This document shows, piece by piece, positions 15,333 to 24,466 of a stretch of 64,000 nucleotides of DNA. Location: the NCBI RefSeq assembly GCF_003046185.1, contig NZ_PZZL01000009.1, positions 1 through 64,000 of the forward strand. Direction: 5' to 3'. The notes below the pieces were generated by a model. That model worked only from the letters and a program-made list of their open reading frames with translations. It was not told the DNA's origin and did no database searches. The translations under genes and the position numbers were made by a program. This stretch comes from Phreatobacter oligotrophus. GTDB lineage: Bacteria; Pseudomonadota; Alphaproteobacteria; Rhizobiales; Phreatobacteraceae. Position 1 is the stretch's first letter; the number at the start of each line of letters is the position of its first letter.

Positions 15333-16739
15333 CTAGCCGGGCGAGGCCAGGATGGCTTCAACCTCAGTGGCCAGCGCCAGGAGGCGGCGGTCCTGTCCGC
15401 GGGGCATGACGATTTGCAGGCCGAGCGGCAGGCCCGCGGGGTCGACCCCGCAGGGCACCGAGATGGCGGGCTGCCGCGCGTGGTTGAACAGCGGCGTGAA
15501 GACCGCATGGCCGCGAGGACCGACGGGTACCCCGGCGATGGTGTCCGGGCCGAGCTTTTCGACAGGCCAGGCCGCGCAGGGCGTCGTTGGCCCGATCGCC
15601 GCATCGATGCCGCCGGCGAAGAAGCGCGCCGCGGCCGCCGCCACCTGTTCCGACAACAGCAGCGCCCCGGCGACGGCGGTCGCCGGGAGCGCGAGGCCAG
15701 CCTCGATCTGTGCGCCGAGGTCAGGGTCGATGAGCTCCGGATGTGCCTTCCAGGCCGCGCCATGCAGGGCCGCAAGCCCGGCCTGCTGGATGGCGCCGAG
15801 CCCGCTCTCGGCGGCCCCCTGCGGCCATTCGGGGTCGCGCTCGACGATGGTCAGCCCGGCCTTGCGCAGGCGCTGGACGACCTCCTCCATCCGGTGGGCG
15901 ACGGCCGGCTCCACCGGCACATCGAGGCCCCAGCGCGGCGAGACGGCGATGGTCAGCCGCGTCGGCGCGTCCTCGCGGGTGTCCACCGGCACGGCATGGG
16001 GGTCGAGCGGATCGGGCCCCGCCAGCACGGCGAAGGCAAGCGCCGCGTCGGATACGGTCCGGGCGATGGGGCAATGGCAGGAAATGCCGAAGAAGGGTTC
16101 CTCGAAACCGGGTCCGTAGGGTATCGCGCCGAAGGAGGGCTTGAATCCGACAAGCCCCGTATGGGCTGGTGGACGCCGGCTGGAGCCACCGGCATCGGTG
16201 CCCAGCGCCAGCGGCACCATGCCGCTCGCAACGGCCGCAACCGGGCCGCCGGAGGAGCCGCCGGGGGTCAGTGCGGGGTTCCAGGGGTTGCGCGTGGCGC
16301 CGTGGAGCGGAGTCGTGGTCTGGCCCTTGGCAGCGAATTCGGACGTCGCGGCAATGCCGACGATGACGGCACCCGCCTGTTCGAGCCGGCGCACCGCGAC
16401 GGCGTCTTCCGGCGCCACGAAGTCGCGGAACAGTTTCGAACCCTGGGTGATCCTTCGCCCCTTGACCCAGATATTGTCCTTGATCGCCACCGGTACGCCC
16501 GCCAGCGGCATGATCTCGCCATCGGCGATGCGGCGGTCCACCGCCGCGGCGCGGGCGAGTGCATCGGACGGGTCGACGCTGGTCATGGCGTTGAGCGTCG
16601 GGTTGAGCCGTGCGATGGCGTCGAGCGCCTTTGCCGTCTCGGTCTTCGCCGAGGAACGACCGCCCCGCACCGCGGCAGCGAGGGTCGACAGGTCGGGCCA
16701 GTGGTCGAGGCTGCCGATCAGGGGGCGGGCTGCGCGCAT
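15333..16739 (-). CDS. Amidase signature family hydrolase
   Basis: A 468-residue amidase. The Lys of the Ser-cisSer-Lys triad is in 'PLAGVPVAIKDNIWVKG' and the glycine/serine motif is 'NPALTPGGSSGGPVAAVASGMVPLALGTDAGGSSRRP', containing the cis-Ser and the nucleophile. There is no signal peptide. It hydrolyses a carboxamide to acid plus ammonia; known relatives act on amides, ureido acids and amidated peptides. It is first in the minus-strand block that continues through the importer to the racemase, so it probably acts on the same imported compound or its ring-opened product. Confidence 0.9.
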   Translation of the reverse strand: MRAARPLIGSLDHWPDLSTLAAAVRGGRSSAKTETAKALDAIARLNPTLNAMTSVDPSDALARAAAVDRRIADGEIMPLAGVPVAIKDNIWVKGRRITQGSKLFRDFVAPEDAVAVRRLEQAGAVIVGIAATSEFAAKGQTTTPLHGATRNPWNPALTPGGSSGGPVAAVASGMVPLALGTDAGGSSRRPPAHTGLVGFKPSFGAIPYGPGFEEPFFGISCHCPIARTVSDAALAFAVLAGPDPLDPHAVPVDTREDAPTRLTIAVSPRWGLDVPVEPAVAHRMEEVVQRLRKAGLTIVERDPEWPQGAAESGLGAIQQAGLAALHGAAWKAHPELIDPDLGAQIEAGLALPATAVAGALLLSEQVAAAAARFFAGGIDAAIGPTTPCAAWPVEKLGPDTIAGVPVGPRGHAVFTPLFNHARQPAISVPCGVDPAGLPLGLQIVMPRGQDRRLLALATEVEAILASPG

Positions 16740-16892
16740 GGGGAGGTCTCGGCTGGTGGGGCACCCAGCATAGCAAGACCCGCGCCGCCGGCATCACGCC
16801 ATCTCGCCGCTCCCCCGGTGAGCCGAACGGCGAAGAGGCGCGTATAGTCTGCTCTGGATTCGCGCGCGTCACGCGCCCAAGGGGGATGACTG

Positions 16893-17345
16893 ATGGAACG
16901 ACCGGACACCATGCCGCCGGTGACGCTCTGGCTGGGGCTCGCCGGGCTCGTGCCTTTCGTCGTTCTGGCCGGTGCCCTTGCCTTCGGCGCGAGTCTGCCG
17001 GTTCTCGGTGGTCCCGGTGCCATCCGCCAGGCCCTCGTCCTCTATGCCCTGGCCATCCTCTCCTTCCTCGGCGGCATTCGCTGGGGAATCGCCATGAACT
17101 ATGCCGACCAGCCCATCGCCCTGCGCGATTTTGTGCTCTCGGTCGTCCCGCCACTCGTCGGCTGGGCTGCGCTCATCTTCGCGCCGGGCGCGGCCCTGTG
17201 GTTGCTGACCGGCGCCTTCGTGCTGCTCGGCCTCTACGATTACGGCCTCGCCTGCCGCACCGTCGCGCCCGAATGGTACGGCCGCCTGCGGCTTGGCCTC
17301 TCCGGCGCCGTTTCCGCGACCCTGGCAGTGGCGGCGCTGGTCTGA
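16893..17345 (+). CDS. DUF3429 family membrane protein
   Basis: A 150-residue protein with four to five membrane helices and the DUF3429 pattern 'YALAILSFLGGIRWGIAM', in which the GxRWG motif is the family hallmark, followed by 'LSVVPPLVGWAALI' and 'YDYGLAC...WYGRLR'. The family is common in alpha- and gammaproteobacteria and its function is unknown. GGGGGA lies nine bases before the ATG. It diverges from the amidase gene and converges, two bases apart, with the GNAT gene. Confidence 0.9.
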   Translation: MERPDTMPPVTLWLGLAGLVPFVVLAGALAFGASLPVLGGPGAIRQALVLYALAILSFLGGIRWGIAMNYADQPIALRDFVLSVVPPLVGWAALIFAPGAALWLLTGAFVLLGLYDYGLACRTVAPEWYGRLRLGLSGAVSATLAVAALV

Positions 17346-17347
17346 GC

Positions 17348-17881
17348 TCAGGCGGCGGGTGAACCGTCGCCGTCGCCAAGCGCGCGCTGCATCAGCACGC
17401 TGTCGATCCAGCGGCCATGCTTCCAGCCGATGGAGGGCAGCACGCCGGCCACCGTGAAACCGCAGGCCCTGTGCAGGGCGATCGAGCCGTGATTGCCGAG
17501 ATTGCCGATGACGGCGATCATCTGCCGGTAGCCGAGCGCGGCGCAGTCGTCGACGAGGCGGTTCACCAGCGCCTTGCCGACGCCTTTCCCCTGAGCGACC
17601 GGCGAGACATAGACCGAGTTCTCCACCGTGAACCGGTAACCCGGCCGTGTCCGATAGGCGCTGGCATAGGCGTAGGCGACGACAACCCCGTCGATGGTGG
17701 CGACGAGATAGGGATAGCCGCCGGCGAGGATGGCCGCCTGGCGCCTCGCCATCTCCGCCTCGTCCGGCGGGTCATATTCGAACGACGCCACGCCGTTGGC
17801 GACATTGGGCGCATAGATCGCGGTGATGGCGGGAATGTCGCCGGCGCTGGCCGGGCGGATCAGGACGGAAGCAGTGGACAC
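17348..17881 (-). CDS. GNAT N-acetyltransferase, phosphinothricin/methionine-sulfoximine type
   Basis: A 177-residue GNAT enzyme. 'IRPASAGDIPAITAIYAPNVANGVASFEYDPP' is the typical opening of the Pat/MddA subfamily, and the acetyl-CoA loop is VSPVAQGKGVGKALV (Q/R-x-x-G-x-G/A). 'GNHGSIALHRACGF' and 'WKHGRWIDSVLMQR' are also subfamily features. These enzymes acetylate phosphinothricin, methionine sulfoximine or similar amino acids. Length is normal. It stands alone between a DUF3429 gene and a small unknown. Confidence 0.88.
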   Translation of the reverse strand: MSTASVLIRPASAGDIPAITAIYAPNVANGVASFEYDPPDEAEMARRQAAILAGGYPYLVATIDGVVVAYAYASAYRTRPGYRFTVENSVYVSPVAQGKGVGKALVNRLVDDCAALGYRQMIAVIGNLGNHGSIALHRACGFTVAGVLPSIGWKHGRWIDSVLMQRALGDGDGSPAA

Positions 17882-18016
17882 GGCGGGCCTGTGAAGCGTG
17901 GATGCGCGGTTGTCACATCACACAGCCGACACGCGCAAGCGCGGCCGCATGGCAGCAGCCATTCGCTGGCAAACGCGGATTGTCGGGAACGGGAGGGGCG
18001 GCCGCGGCCGCCCGCC

Positions 18017-18214
18017 TCAGCTCACGCGCACGAAGCGGCGGATGCGCGAGCGGGGCTTGGCGATGCGGCGCGTCACGGTGACGCCGCGGGTGGAAACCTC
18101 GATGCGGCGCTCGCCCTGGGGGACGAAGAAGCGCGCGGTCTCGGAGGCGCCATCGACACGGACGAAGTCGGCATCCACGGCGCGCATGATCGATTTCACC
18201 GAACCGAAGGTCAT
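18017..18214 (-). CDS. Small basic hypothetical protein
   Basis: Sixty-five residues, strongly basic at the C-terminus (RRIAKPRSRIRRFVRVS), with an N-terminal part that looks like a small beta-sheet (ADFVRVDGASETARFFVPQGERRIEVSTRGVTVTRR). I do not recognise a named family. It lies just beyond the 3' side of a tRNA-Gly gene on the same strand. GC-rich codon use matches the core genes. No transmembrane segment or signal peptide is seen. Confidence 0.55.
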   Translation of the reverse strand: MTFGSVKSIMRAVDADFVRVDGASETARFFVPQGERRIEVSTRGVTVTRRIAKPRSRIRRFVRVS

Positions 18215-18255
18215 GCGACACTCCTCGCCACAAACGACGCTGTCTTGCAGAAAAT

Positions 18256-18330
18256 TGGAGCGGGAGAAGGGATTCGAACCCTCGACCCCAACCTTGGCAA
18301 GGTTGTGCTCTACCCCTGAGCTACTCCCGC
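18256..18330 (-). tRNA. tRNA-Gly (anticodon GCC)
   Basis: Seventy-five bases on the minus strand fold as a tRNA. The acceptor stem GCGGGAG pairs with CTCCCGC, the D arm is GCTCAGGGGTAGAGC, and the anticodon loop CTTGCCAAG reads GCC. The T arm is GAGGGTTCGAATCCCTT, and CCA is encoded at 18258-18256. It decodes the dominant glycine codon GGC of this GC-rich genome. Confidence 0.97.
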
Positions 18331-18522
18331 ATCCGGGTACCCACCAGCGCCTGGGCGCCAGGGGAGGGCCGCTCTATGCCAAACCACGCTGATGATTGCA
18401 ATGGCCTTTGCCGACTTTTTTGATCGGCGTCCGGAACAGGCCGCGCCACTGCCGCTTTGACGGGGACGGGCCGTCTCGGTAATCCCGTTGCGGGCCCGCT
18501 GATCGGGCCGCAGGAGGTCACG

Positions 18523-19854
18523 ATGGGGTCCGGCTTTCTCGCGCTGCCCGAGGCGCGGCGGTTCAGGTTGCAGGGCGCGACGCTGCCGGCAGCGCTGGTC
18601 GACGGGCCGGCGACGTTGCCGCAGCGGGATGACCTCGTGCGTGCCGACGTGCTGGTGGTCGATGGCGTCGTGGCGGCGGTCGATGCGGCCGGCACCGTGG
18701 CGGCCGAGCCGGGCGTCATCCCGGTCGTGCTGGATGGCGCCATGGTCTTCCCCTGTTTCGTCGACGCCCACACCCATCTCGACAAGGGCCATATCTGGCC
18801 CCGCGCCTCCAACCCGGACGGTACCTTTCCCGGCGCGCTGGCGGCGGTCGGCGCTGACCGCGCCGCCCATTGGACGGCGGAGGACGTGCGCGCCCGCATG
18901 AGTTTCGCGCTGAAGGCAGCCTATGCCCACGGCACGGCGGCGATCCGCACCCATATCGATTCCATCCCCGCCCAGATCGACATTTCCTGGCCGGTCTTCG
19001 CGGAGCTGCGCGAGGAATGGCGCGGCCGCATCGACCTGCAGGCCTCCTCGCTCTGCGGCATCGATGTCGCGGTCGAGGCCGGCTACCTCGACCAGATGGT
19101 GGCGGCCCTGAAGCGCCATGGCGGCGGCCTCGGCTGCGTCACCTACATGTCGCCGAATCTCGCGCCCGGTCTCGAGGCGATCTTCCGGGCCGCGCGCGAG
19201 GCCGGCCTGCCGCTCGACTTCCATGTCGATGAGACCATGGATCCGGGCGCCCATTCGCTGCGCCTCATCGCCGAAGCCGCCATCCGCCACCGCTGGAGCG
19301 AGGCCGGCCTCGGCCGCATTGTCGTCGGCCATTGCTGCTCGCTCTCGGCGCAGGACGACGACGAGGTACGCCGCACCCTCGACCGCGTGGCCGAGGCGGG
19401 CCTCGCCGTGGTGTCGCTGCCCATGTGCAACATGTACCTCCAGGACCGCGTCGCCGGCCGCACCCCGCGTCGCCGCGGCGTCACCCTCCTGCACGAGATG
19501 CGCGCCCTCGGCATCCCCGTCATGGTGGCGAGCGACAATACCCGCGACCCCTTCTACGCCTATGGTGACCTCGACATGCTCGAGACCTATCGCGAGGCGA
19601 CGCGCATCCTGCATTTCGACCATCCCGTCGGCGACTGGCCGCGCGCCGCCACGGCGACGCCTGCCGAGGTCTGCGGCTTCGCCGGCCGCGGCCGCATCGG
19701 TCCGGGCAGCCCGGCCGATCTCGTCGTCTTCCGCGGCCGCAGCTGGACGGAACTGCTGTCGCGACCGCAATCGGACCGCACGGTGATCCGGAACGGCCGC
19801 GCCATCGATACGACATTGCCCGACTACCGCGACCTCGACAGGCTCTGGAGCTGA
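18523..19854 (+). CDS. Amidohydrolase, cytosine-deaminase-like
   Basis: A 443-residue member of the amidohydrolase superfamily (CodA-like subgroup). Metal ligands appear as HxH in 'FPCFVDAHTHLDKGH', His in 'LPLDFHVDETMD', His in 'GRIVVGHCCSLS' and Asp in 'VMVASDNTRDPF'. The CodA-like pattern predicts deamination or hydrolysis of a cyclic amidine or imide (cytosine, isoguanine, creatinine and similar). AGGAGG at 18512-18517 fixes the start at 18523. It is followed six bases later by a FAD oxidase gene, and together they suggest hydrolysis then oxidation of a heterocycle-derived hydroxy acid. Confidence 0.85.
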   Translation: MGSGFLALPEARRFRLQGATLPAALVDGPATLPQRDDLVRADVLVVDGVVAAVDAAGTVAAEPGVIPVVLDGAMVFPCFVDAHTHLDKGHIWPRASNPDGTFPGALAAVGADRAAHWTAEDVRARMSFALKAAYAHGTAAIRTHIDSIPAQIDISWPVFAELREEWRGRIDLQASSLCGIDVAVEAGYLDQMVAALKRHGGGLGCVTYMSPNLAPGLEAIFRAAREAGLPLDFHVDETMDPGAHSLRLIAEAAIRHRWSEAGLGRIVVGHCCSLSAQDDDEVRRTLDRVAEAGLAVVSLPMCNMYLQDRVAGRTPRRRGVTLLHEMRALGIPVMVASDNTRDPFYAYGDLDMLETYREATRILHFDHPVGDWPRAATATPAEVCGFAGRGRIGPGSPADLVVFRGRSWTELLSRPQSDRTVIRNGRAIDTTLPDYRDLDRLWS

Positions 19855-19860
19855 TCTCTC

Positions 19861-21291
19861 ATGACCGACGCCGCCGCCCGCCCGCGCTACGACATCGACG
19901 GCCTCAAGGCGAAGCTCGCCGGCATCAAGACCGAGGACAACGCCAACCTCGTTCGCCAGAAGAGCCGCGACTTCTACTGGTATTCGCCGACGCTGAAGCG
20001 CCAGCTCGATCACGTCACCGGCGACATCATCGTCTCGCCGGTGAGCGAGCAGGAGGTGGTGCGCGTCCTGGCGGCCGCCCACGAACTCGGCATCCCCGTG
20101 ACGCCGCGCGGCACCGGCACCGGCAATTACGGTCAGGCCATGCCGCTGTCGGGGGGCATCGTTCTCGACCTCTCCGGCCTGAACAAGGTGCTGACCATCC
20201 AGCCCGGCCGTTTCGTCGCCGAGGCCGGCGCCATCATCGCGGATATCGACAAGGTGGCCCGGCCGCAGGCGCAGGAAATCCGCATGCATCCCTCCACCTA
20301 CGCGACCGCGTCGGTGGGCGGCTTCATCGCCGGTGGCTCGGGCGGCGTCGGCTCCATCACCTGGGGCGGATTGCGCGACGCCGGCAATGTGATCCGGCTC
20401 AAGGTCGTCACCATGGAGGCGAGCCCGCGCGTGCTGGACCTGACGGGCGACGACCTTGCCAAGGTGGCCCATGCCTATGGCACCAATGGTGTCATCACCG
20501 AGGTGGAGATGCCGCTGGGGCCTGCCTATCCCTGGGTGGACCTCTTCTTTGGCTTCGACACCTTCGAGCGCGCCGCTGCCTTCGCCAACCTCCTCGGCGA
20601 GGCGGACGGCATCGCCAAGAAGAACATCGCGGTGGTCGCCGCTCCCGCGCCGCAGACCTATTTCCTGCGCCATCAGGATTACATGCCGGCGGGCAAGCAT
20701 GTGGTCATCGCCGTCATCGCCGATTTCGCTGTCGATGCGGCGCTGAACCTCGCCACCAAGGACAAGGCGGAGCTCCTCCTGCGCTCCGACGCGCTCGCCG
20801 ATGACGAGCGCCGCAAGCTGCCCCCGGGTTTCGAACTGACCTGGAACCACACGACGCTGCGGGCTTTGCGCGTCGATCCGGCGATCACCTATCTGCAGGT
20901 GCTCTACCCGTTCCCCAACCAGGTGGAACTCTCGGCCAAGCTGGAGGAACGCTTTGGCGACGAACTCATCAGCCACCTCGAATTCGTCCGCTTCGACGGC
21001 AAGGTGACCTGCTTCGGCCTGCCCATGATCCGTTTCACCACGGAGGAGCGGCTGGAGGAAATCATGAGGATCCACGAGGACATGGGTGCGCCGATCTTCA
21101 ATCCCCATCGCTACACGCTGGAGGAAGGCGGCATGAAGCAGACCGACGAGGTGCAACTCGCCTTCAAGAAGGAGGCCGACCCGCAGGGCCTGCTCAATCC
21201 CGGCAAGATGATCGCCTGGGAGGACCCGAACTACGACTACAAGGCGGGTGGCACCTTCCTGTTCAAGGGACTGGCGGCTGCGGGCGAGTGA
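19861..21291 (+). CDS. FAD-linked oxidase (GlcD-like)
   Basis: A 476-residue FAD-dependent oxidoreductase of the PCMH (vanillyl-alcohol oxidase) fold. The FAD-binding motif is 'VTPRGTGTGNYGQAMPLSGGIVLDLSGLNKV', followed by 'ASVGGFIAGGSGGVGSITWGGLRD', where the pyrophosphate is bound. The C-terminal half is the substrate-binding cap, ending 'DPQGLLNPGKMI', a family signature. Relatives oxidise 2-hydroxy acids such as glycolate or D-lactate. It is in operon with the amidohydrolase before it and the flavodoxin-fold gene after it (nine-base gap). Confidence 0.88.
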   Translation: MTDAAARPRYDIDGLKAKLAGIKTEDNANLVRQKSRDFYWYSPTLKRQLDHVTGDIIVSPVSEQEVVRVLAAAHELGIPVTPRGTGTGNYGQAMPLSGGIVLDLSGLNKVLTIQPGRFVAEAGAIIADIDKVARPQAQEIRMHPSTYATASVGGFIAGGSGGVGSITWGGLRDAGNVIRLKVVTMEASPRVLDLTGDDLAKVAHAYGTNGVITEVEMPLGPAYPWVDLFFGFDTFERAAAFANLLGEADGIAKKNIAVVAAPAPQTYFLRHQDYMPAGKHVVIAVIADFAVDAALNLATKDKAELLLRSDALADDERRKLPPGFELTWNHTTLRALRVDPAITYLQVLYPFPNQVELSAKLEERFGDELISHLEFVRFDGKVTCFGLPMIRFTTEERLEEIMRIHEDMGAPIFNPHRYTLEEGGMKQTDEVQLAFKKEADPQGLLNPGKMIAWEDPNYDYKAGGTFLFKGLAAAGE

Positions 21292-21300
21292 CGCGGGCCG

Positions 21301-21882
21301 ATGCGCATCCTCGTCCTCTATTGCCACCCCAGTCCGGCGAGCTACGGCGCAGCGCTGCACGAGACCGTCGTCGCCAGCCTGCGCGCGGCCGGCCACGAGG
21401 TCGATGACTGCGATCTCTACGCGGAAGATTTCCAGCCGGTGCTGAGCCGGCAGGAGCGCCTCGGCTACCACGACCTCGCGCACAACACCGAGCCGGTCGC
21501 GGACGACGTTCGCCGGCTGCGTGAGGCCGAGGCGCTGGTGCTGGTCTTCCCTGTCTGGAACTTCGGCTTCCCGGCCCTGCTCAAGGGCTATCTGGACCGG
21601 GTGTTTCTCCCCGGGGTCTCCTTCGGCCTGGTCGATGGCCGCACCCGCGGCATTCTCACCAACATCCGGCGCGTCGGCGTGGTCACCAGTTACGGCGCGA
21701 CCCGCTGGCGGGCCTTCCTCATGGGCGATCCGCCGCGCCGTTTCTGCACGCGCGTGCTGCGGGCGGTCACCGGTTTCAAGGCGCCCGTCGATTACCTCGC
21801 CCATTACGACATGAACCGCTCAACCGATGGATCACGGGCAACCTTCAGGACACGGGTTTACGATTGTTTCTCACGGTGGTGA
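21301..21882 (+). CDS. NAD(P)H:quinone oxidoreductase-like flavoprotein
   Basis: A 193-residue flavodoxin-fold protein. The opening 'MRILVLYCHPSPASYGAALHE' and 'ALVLVFPVWNFGFPALLKGYLDRVFLPGVSF' are characteristic of the KefF/MdaB/NQO family, which bind FMN or FAD and pass two electrons from NAD(P)H to quinones. Length is normal. As the third gene of the amidohydrolase operon, it may recycle an electron acceptor for the adjacent FAD oxidase; that link is inferred from position only. Confidence 0.87.
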   Translation: MRILVLYCHPSPASYGAALHETVVASLRAAGHEVDDCDLYAEDFQPVLSRQERLGYHDLAHNTEPVADDVRRLREAEALVLVFPVWNFGFPALLKGYLDRVFLPGVSFGLVDGRTRGILTNIRRVGVVTSYGATRWRAFLMGDPPRRFCTRVLRAVTGFKAPVDYLAHYDMNRSTDGSRATFRTRVYDCFSRW

Positions 21883-21985
21883 GCCGGCTCGGGGCCGTCA
21901 CGGTCTTGTCATCAATATCCGCAAATGATGCGCCGGCTGCGCAACGGCGGCCGGCCGGGACGTGTCGTCCTGGGAGGGGGACGCG

Positions 21986-22492
21986 ATGAGCCGGCAGAAG
22001 GATGATCCCAAGGGCGGGCACGAGCCCTACCGCAAGACGATCGGCGCGCATCTCCAGCACGCCGCCCGCCTCCACCGGGCGCTGGTGGCCCGCAAGCTCA
22101 CCATCCTCGGCCTCTATCCCGGCCAGGAGCAGGTGCTGAAGATCCTCGCCGACAGCGGCGACATGATGATGGGTGAACTCGCTGCGGCACTGAAGGTGCG
22201 CCCGCCCACCGCCTCCAAGACCATCGGCCGCCTCGCGGCACAGGGGCTCGTCGAGCGCCGCACCGCCGGCGGTGCCGATGGCCGGCTCGTCCAGGTCGGA
22301 CTGACCGAGGCTGGCAGGGACAAGGCCGCCGCCATCGACGACCTCTGGTTCGCCGCCGAGGACGAGATGCTGGCGGACATGGACGCCAAGGAGGCGCGCC
22401 GTCTCCGCAAGCTGCTGCGCCGTGTCGAGAAGACGCTGCGGCCCCATACCGAGGACGCGGCCGACGAGGAGGACGAGGCAGAGGAGGTCTGA
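21986..22492 (+). CDS. MarR-family transcriptional regulator
   Basis: A 168-residue winged-helix regulator. 'GLYPGQEQVLKILADSGDMMMGELAAALKVRPPTASKTIGRLAAQGLVERRTAGGADGRLVQVGLTEAGRD' contains the recognition helix (RPPTASKTIGRL) and the wing. The C-terminus is an unusual acidic run (EDAADEEDEAEEV). The ATG at 21986 has GGAGGGG upstream and is preferred to a GTG at 21962. It probably controls the enzymes on its left or the transporter block on its right, but no clear palindrome was found in the 100-bp gap before it. Confidence 0.88.
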   Translation: MSRQKDDPKGGHEPYRKTIGAHLQHAARLHRALVARKLTILGLYPGQEQVLKILADSGDMMMGELAAALKVRPPTASKTIGRLAAQGLVERRTAGGADGRLVQVGLTEAGRDKAAAIDDLWFAAEDEMLADMDAKEARRLRKLLRRVEKTLRPHTEDAADEEDEAEEV

Positions 22493-22506
22493 GATCAGCC
22501 CCCGGG

Positions 22507-23391
22507 CTATCCCTCCTTCTTGGGCGCCATGGCGCGATAGGCCTCGATCACCAGCGCGTCGTCCGCCTTGCCAAGGCCCATGCCCGAGGCGGCGAGGAAC
22601 AGCTGGTGCGCCGCCGCGGCGAGGAAGAGCGGCGCCTTCGTCTGGTGGCCGGCATCCAGCACGATGCCGAGGTCCTTGACGAAGATGTCGACCGCGGAGG
22701 TCACCGGCGGGTCCTCCATCAGCATTCGCGGCCCACGATTGTTGAGCATCCAGCTGCCCGCCGCGCTGGAGCCGTAGATGTCCAGCAGCACCTTGGTGTC
22801 GAGCCCGGCGCGCTCGCCGAGCGCCAGGGCTTCGGCTGCCGCGGCGATGTGCACGCCGCAGAGCAGCTGGTTGATGGTTTTCACCATGGCGCCGTCACCG
22901 GCCTTCTCGCCCACCCGGAAGAGCCGCGAGCCCATGACCTTCAGGACAGGCTCGGCGGCGTCCAGCACGGCCTTCGGCCCGGAGGCCATGATGGTCAGCG
23001 TGCCGGCCTCCGCCCCCACCACGCCGCCGGAGACCGGCGCGTCGATGAAGCGGCGCTGGGTGGCCTCCACCTTTGCCCCGATCGCGGCGGCGCGAGCGGG
23101 GGCGCAGGTGGCGCAGAGTACGACAATGGCGTTGGGAGACAGGGCGTCGAGCGCACCAGCCTCGAAGAGCACGGCTTCCGCCTGGTCGGCATTGACGACC
23201 ATCAGCACCAGCATCTCGGCGCCGCCGGCGGCCTCCCTGGCGGACGCGAAGGGCGTGCCGCCATGCTGCTTCAGCCAGTCCAGCGCCGCCGGGTTCACGT
23301 CGGTGCCGCGGACGGTATGGCCGGCCTTGACGAGGTTCGCCGCCATCGGGCGGCCCATGGCGCCGAGGCCGGCGAAACAGATCGTGGTCAT
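22507..23391 (-). CDS. 3-hydroxyisobutyrate/L-threonate-type dehydrogenase
   Basis: A 294-residue beta-hydroxyacid dehydrogenase. The NAD(P)-binding motif is 'CFAGLGAMGRPMAANLVKAG', the substrate-binding signature is 'FIDAPVSGGVVGAEAGTLTIMASG', and the catalytic Lys is in 'GDGAMVKTINQLLCGVHIAAAAEAL'. The last motif is typical of the LtnD/GarR group, which oxidises four-carbon sugar acids. The start at 23391 gives the normal N-terminus. It follows the ABC permease genes on the same strand after 106 bases and so belongs with the sugar-type importer. Confidence 0.87.
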   Translation of the reverse strand: MTTICFAGLGAMGRPMAANLVKAGHTVRGTDVNPAALDWLKQHGGTPFASAREAAGGAEMLVLMVVNADQAEAVLFEAGALDALSPNAIVVLCATCAPARAAAIGAKVEATQRRFIDAPVSGGVVGAEAGTLTIMASGPKAVLDAAEPVLKVMGSRLFRVGEKAGDGAMVKTINQLLCGVHIAAAAEALALGERAGLDTKVLLDIYGSSAAGSWMLNNRGPRMLMEDPPVTSAVDIFVKDLGIVLDAGHQTKAPLFLAAAAHQLFLAASGMGLGKADDALVIEAYRAMAPKKEG

Positions 23392-23497
23392 GGGGCGAGG
23401 GTCCTGTGGCGTGGCGGTGAGGATCACTCCCGCCTGATGCCCGGCGTGGCGCCGGACATCCAGTCCGTTTCCGGCAAGGCTGCCGCCCGCGCCGGGA

Positions 23498-24415
23498 TCA
23501 CTCCTTCACGGCGCCGGTCATGGCCGAGACGTAGTGCTCGACGAAGAAGGCGTAGAGGATGACGAGGGGCAGCGAGCCGACCAGCGCGCCGGCCATCAGC
23601 GAGCCCCAGCGGAACACGTCGCCGTCCACGAACTCCGAGACGATGGCGGTCGGCACCGTCTTGTTGGGGTTCGAGGAGATGAAGGTCAGCGCGTAGATGA
23701 ACTCGTTCCAGCACAGCGTGAAGGCGAAGATGAAGGCCGAGATCAAGCCCGGGACCGCCAGCGGGATGATGATCTTGACCATGATCTGCCAGCGGCTGGC
23801 GCCGTCGATCAGGGCGCACTCCTCCAGCTCATAGGGAATGGTCTTGAAATAGCCCATCAGCAGCCAGGTGCAGAACGGGATGAGGATGGTCGGATAGGTC
23901 AGGATCAGCGCGAAGGGCGTGTCGAACAGGCCGTAGACGTGGATGATGGTCGACAGCGGGATGAAGAGGATCGACGGCGGCACGAGATAGGCGAGGAAGA
24001 TCAGGCCGCCGACCGTCTGCGCCCCCTTGTAGCGGATGCGGGTGATCGCATAGGCGGCCAGCACCGAGGCGACGATCGAGAGGAAGGTGGCGCAGACCGC
24101 CACCAGCATCGTGTTCCACAGCCAGGTCGGATAGTTCGACTCGAACAGCAGCTTGTAGAAGTGCCGGAACGTCGGCTCGGCCACCCAGAGGGGGTTGCCG
24201 CCGTGCAGGTCGAGCAGGTCCTGGTCCGGTTTGATGGCGGTGATGAACATCCAGTAGAACGGGAACAGCAGCACCACCATGATGATGATGAGCGGGATGT
24301 AGACCGTCACCGTCTTGCGCGGCAGGCTTTCGAGGTAGCTCATGCCCTCGGAATGGTCGTCCTTGGCGACGGACGGGGCCGGCATGGCCTTCGGGGCGGA
24401 GGTCGTGGCGGTCAT
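23498..24415 (-). CDS. Carbohydrate ABC transporter permease (MalG/UgpE-like)
   Basis: A 305-residue permease of the CUT1 sugar family. It has a 35-residue cytoplasmic N-terminus, six membrane helices and the EAA loop 'ELEECALIDGASRWQIMVKIIIPLAVPG'. It pairs with the MalF-like permease at 24467. The membrane segments after residue 38 are the best-conserved part. The substrate is not predictable from the permease; the neighbouring 3- and 2-hydroxyacid dehydrogenases point to a sugar acid or polyol. Confidence 0.93.
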   Translation of the reverse strand: MTATTSAPKAMPAPSVAKDDHSEGMSYLESLPRKTVTVYIPLIIIMVVLLFPFYWMFITAIKPDQDLLDLHGGNPLWVAEPTFRHFYKLLFESNYPTWLWNTMLVAVCATFLSIVASVLAAYAITRIRYKGAQTVGGLIFLAYLVPPSILFIPLSTIIHVYGLFDTPFALILTYPTILIPFCTWLLMGYFKTIPYELEECALIDGASRWQIMVKIIIPLAVPGLISAFIFAFTLCWNEFIYALTFISSNPNKTVPTAIVSEFVDGDVFRWGSLMAGALVGSLPLVILYAFFVEHYVSAMTGAVKE

Positions 24416-24466
24416 GACGCGGCTCCGGCGGCGGGGGTGTGTGTCGGGGCGGTCGAAGGGCGGTGA

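Noticed and set aside
18310-21804. A 1164-codon open frame on the minus strand
   Set aside because: It lies wholly opposite the amidohydrolase, FAD oxidase and flavodoxin-fold genes, has no family-like sequence, and is an effect of few stop codons in GC-rich DNA.
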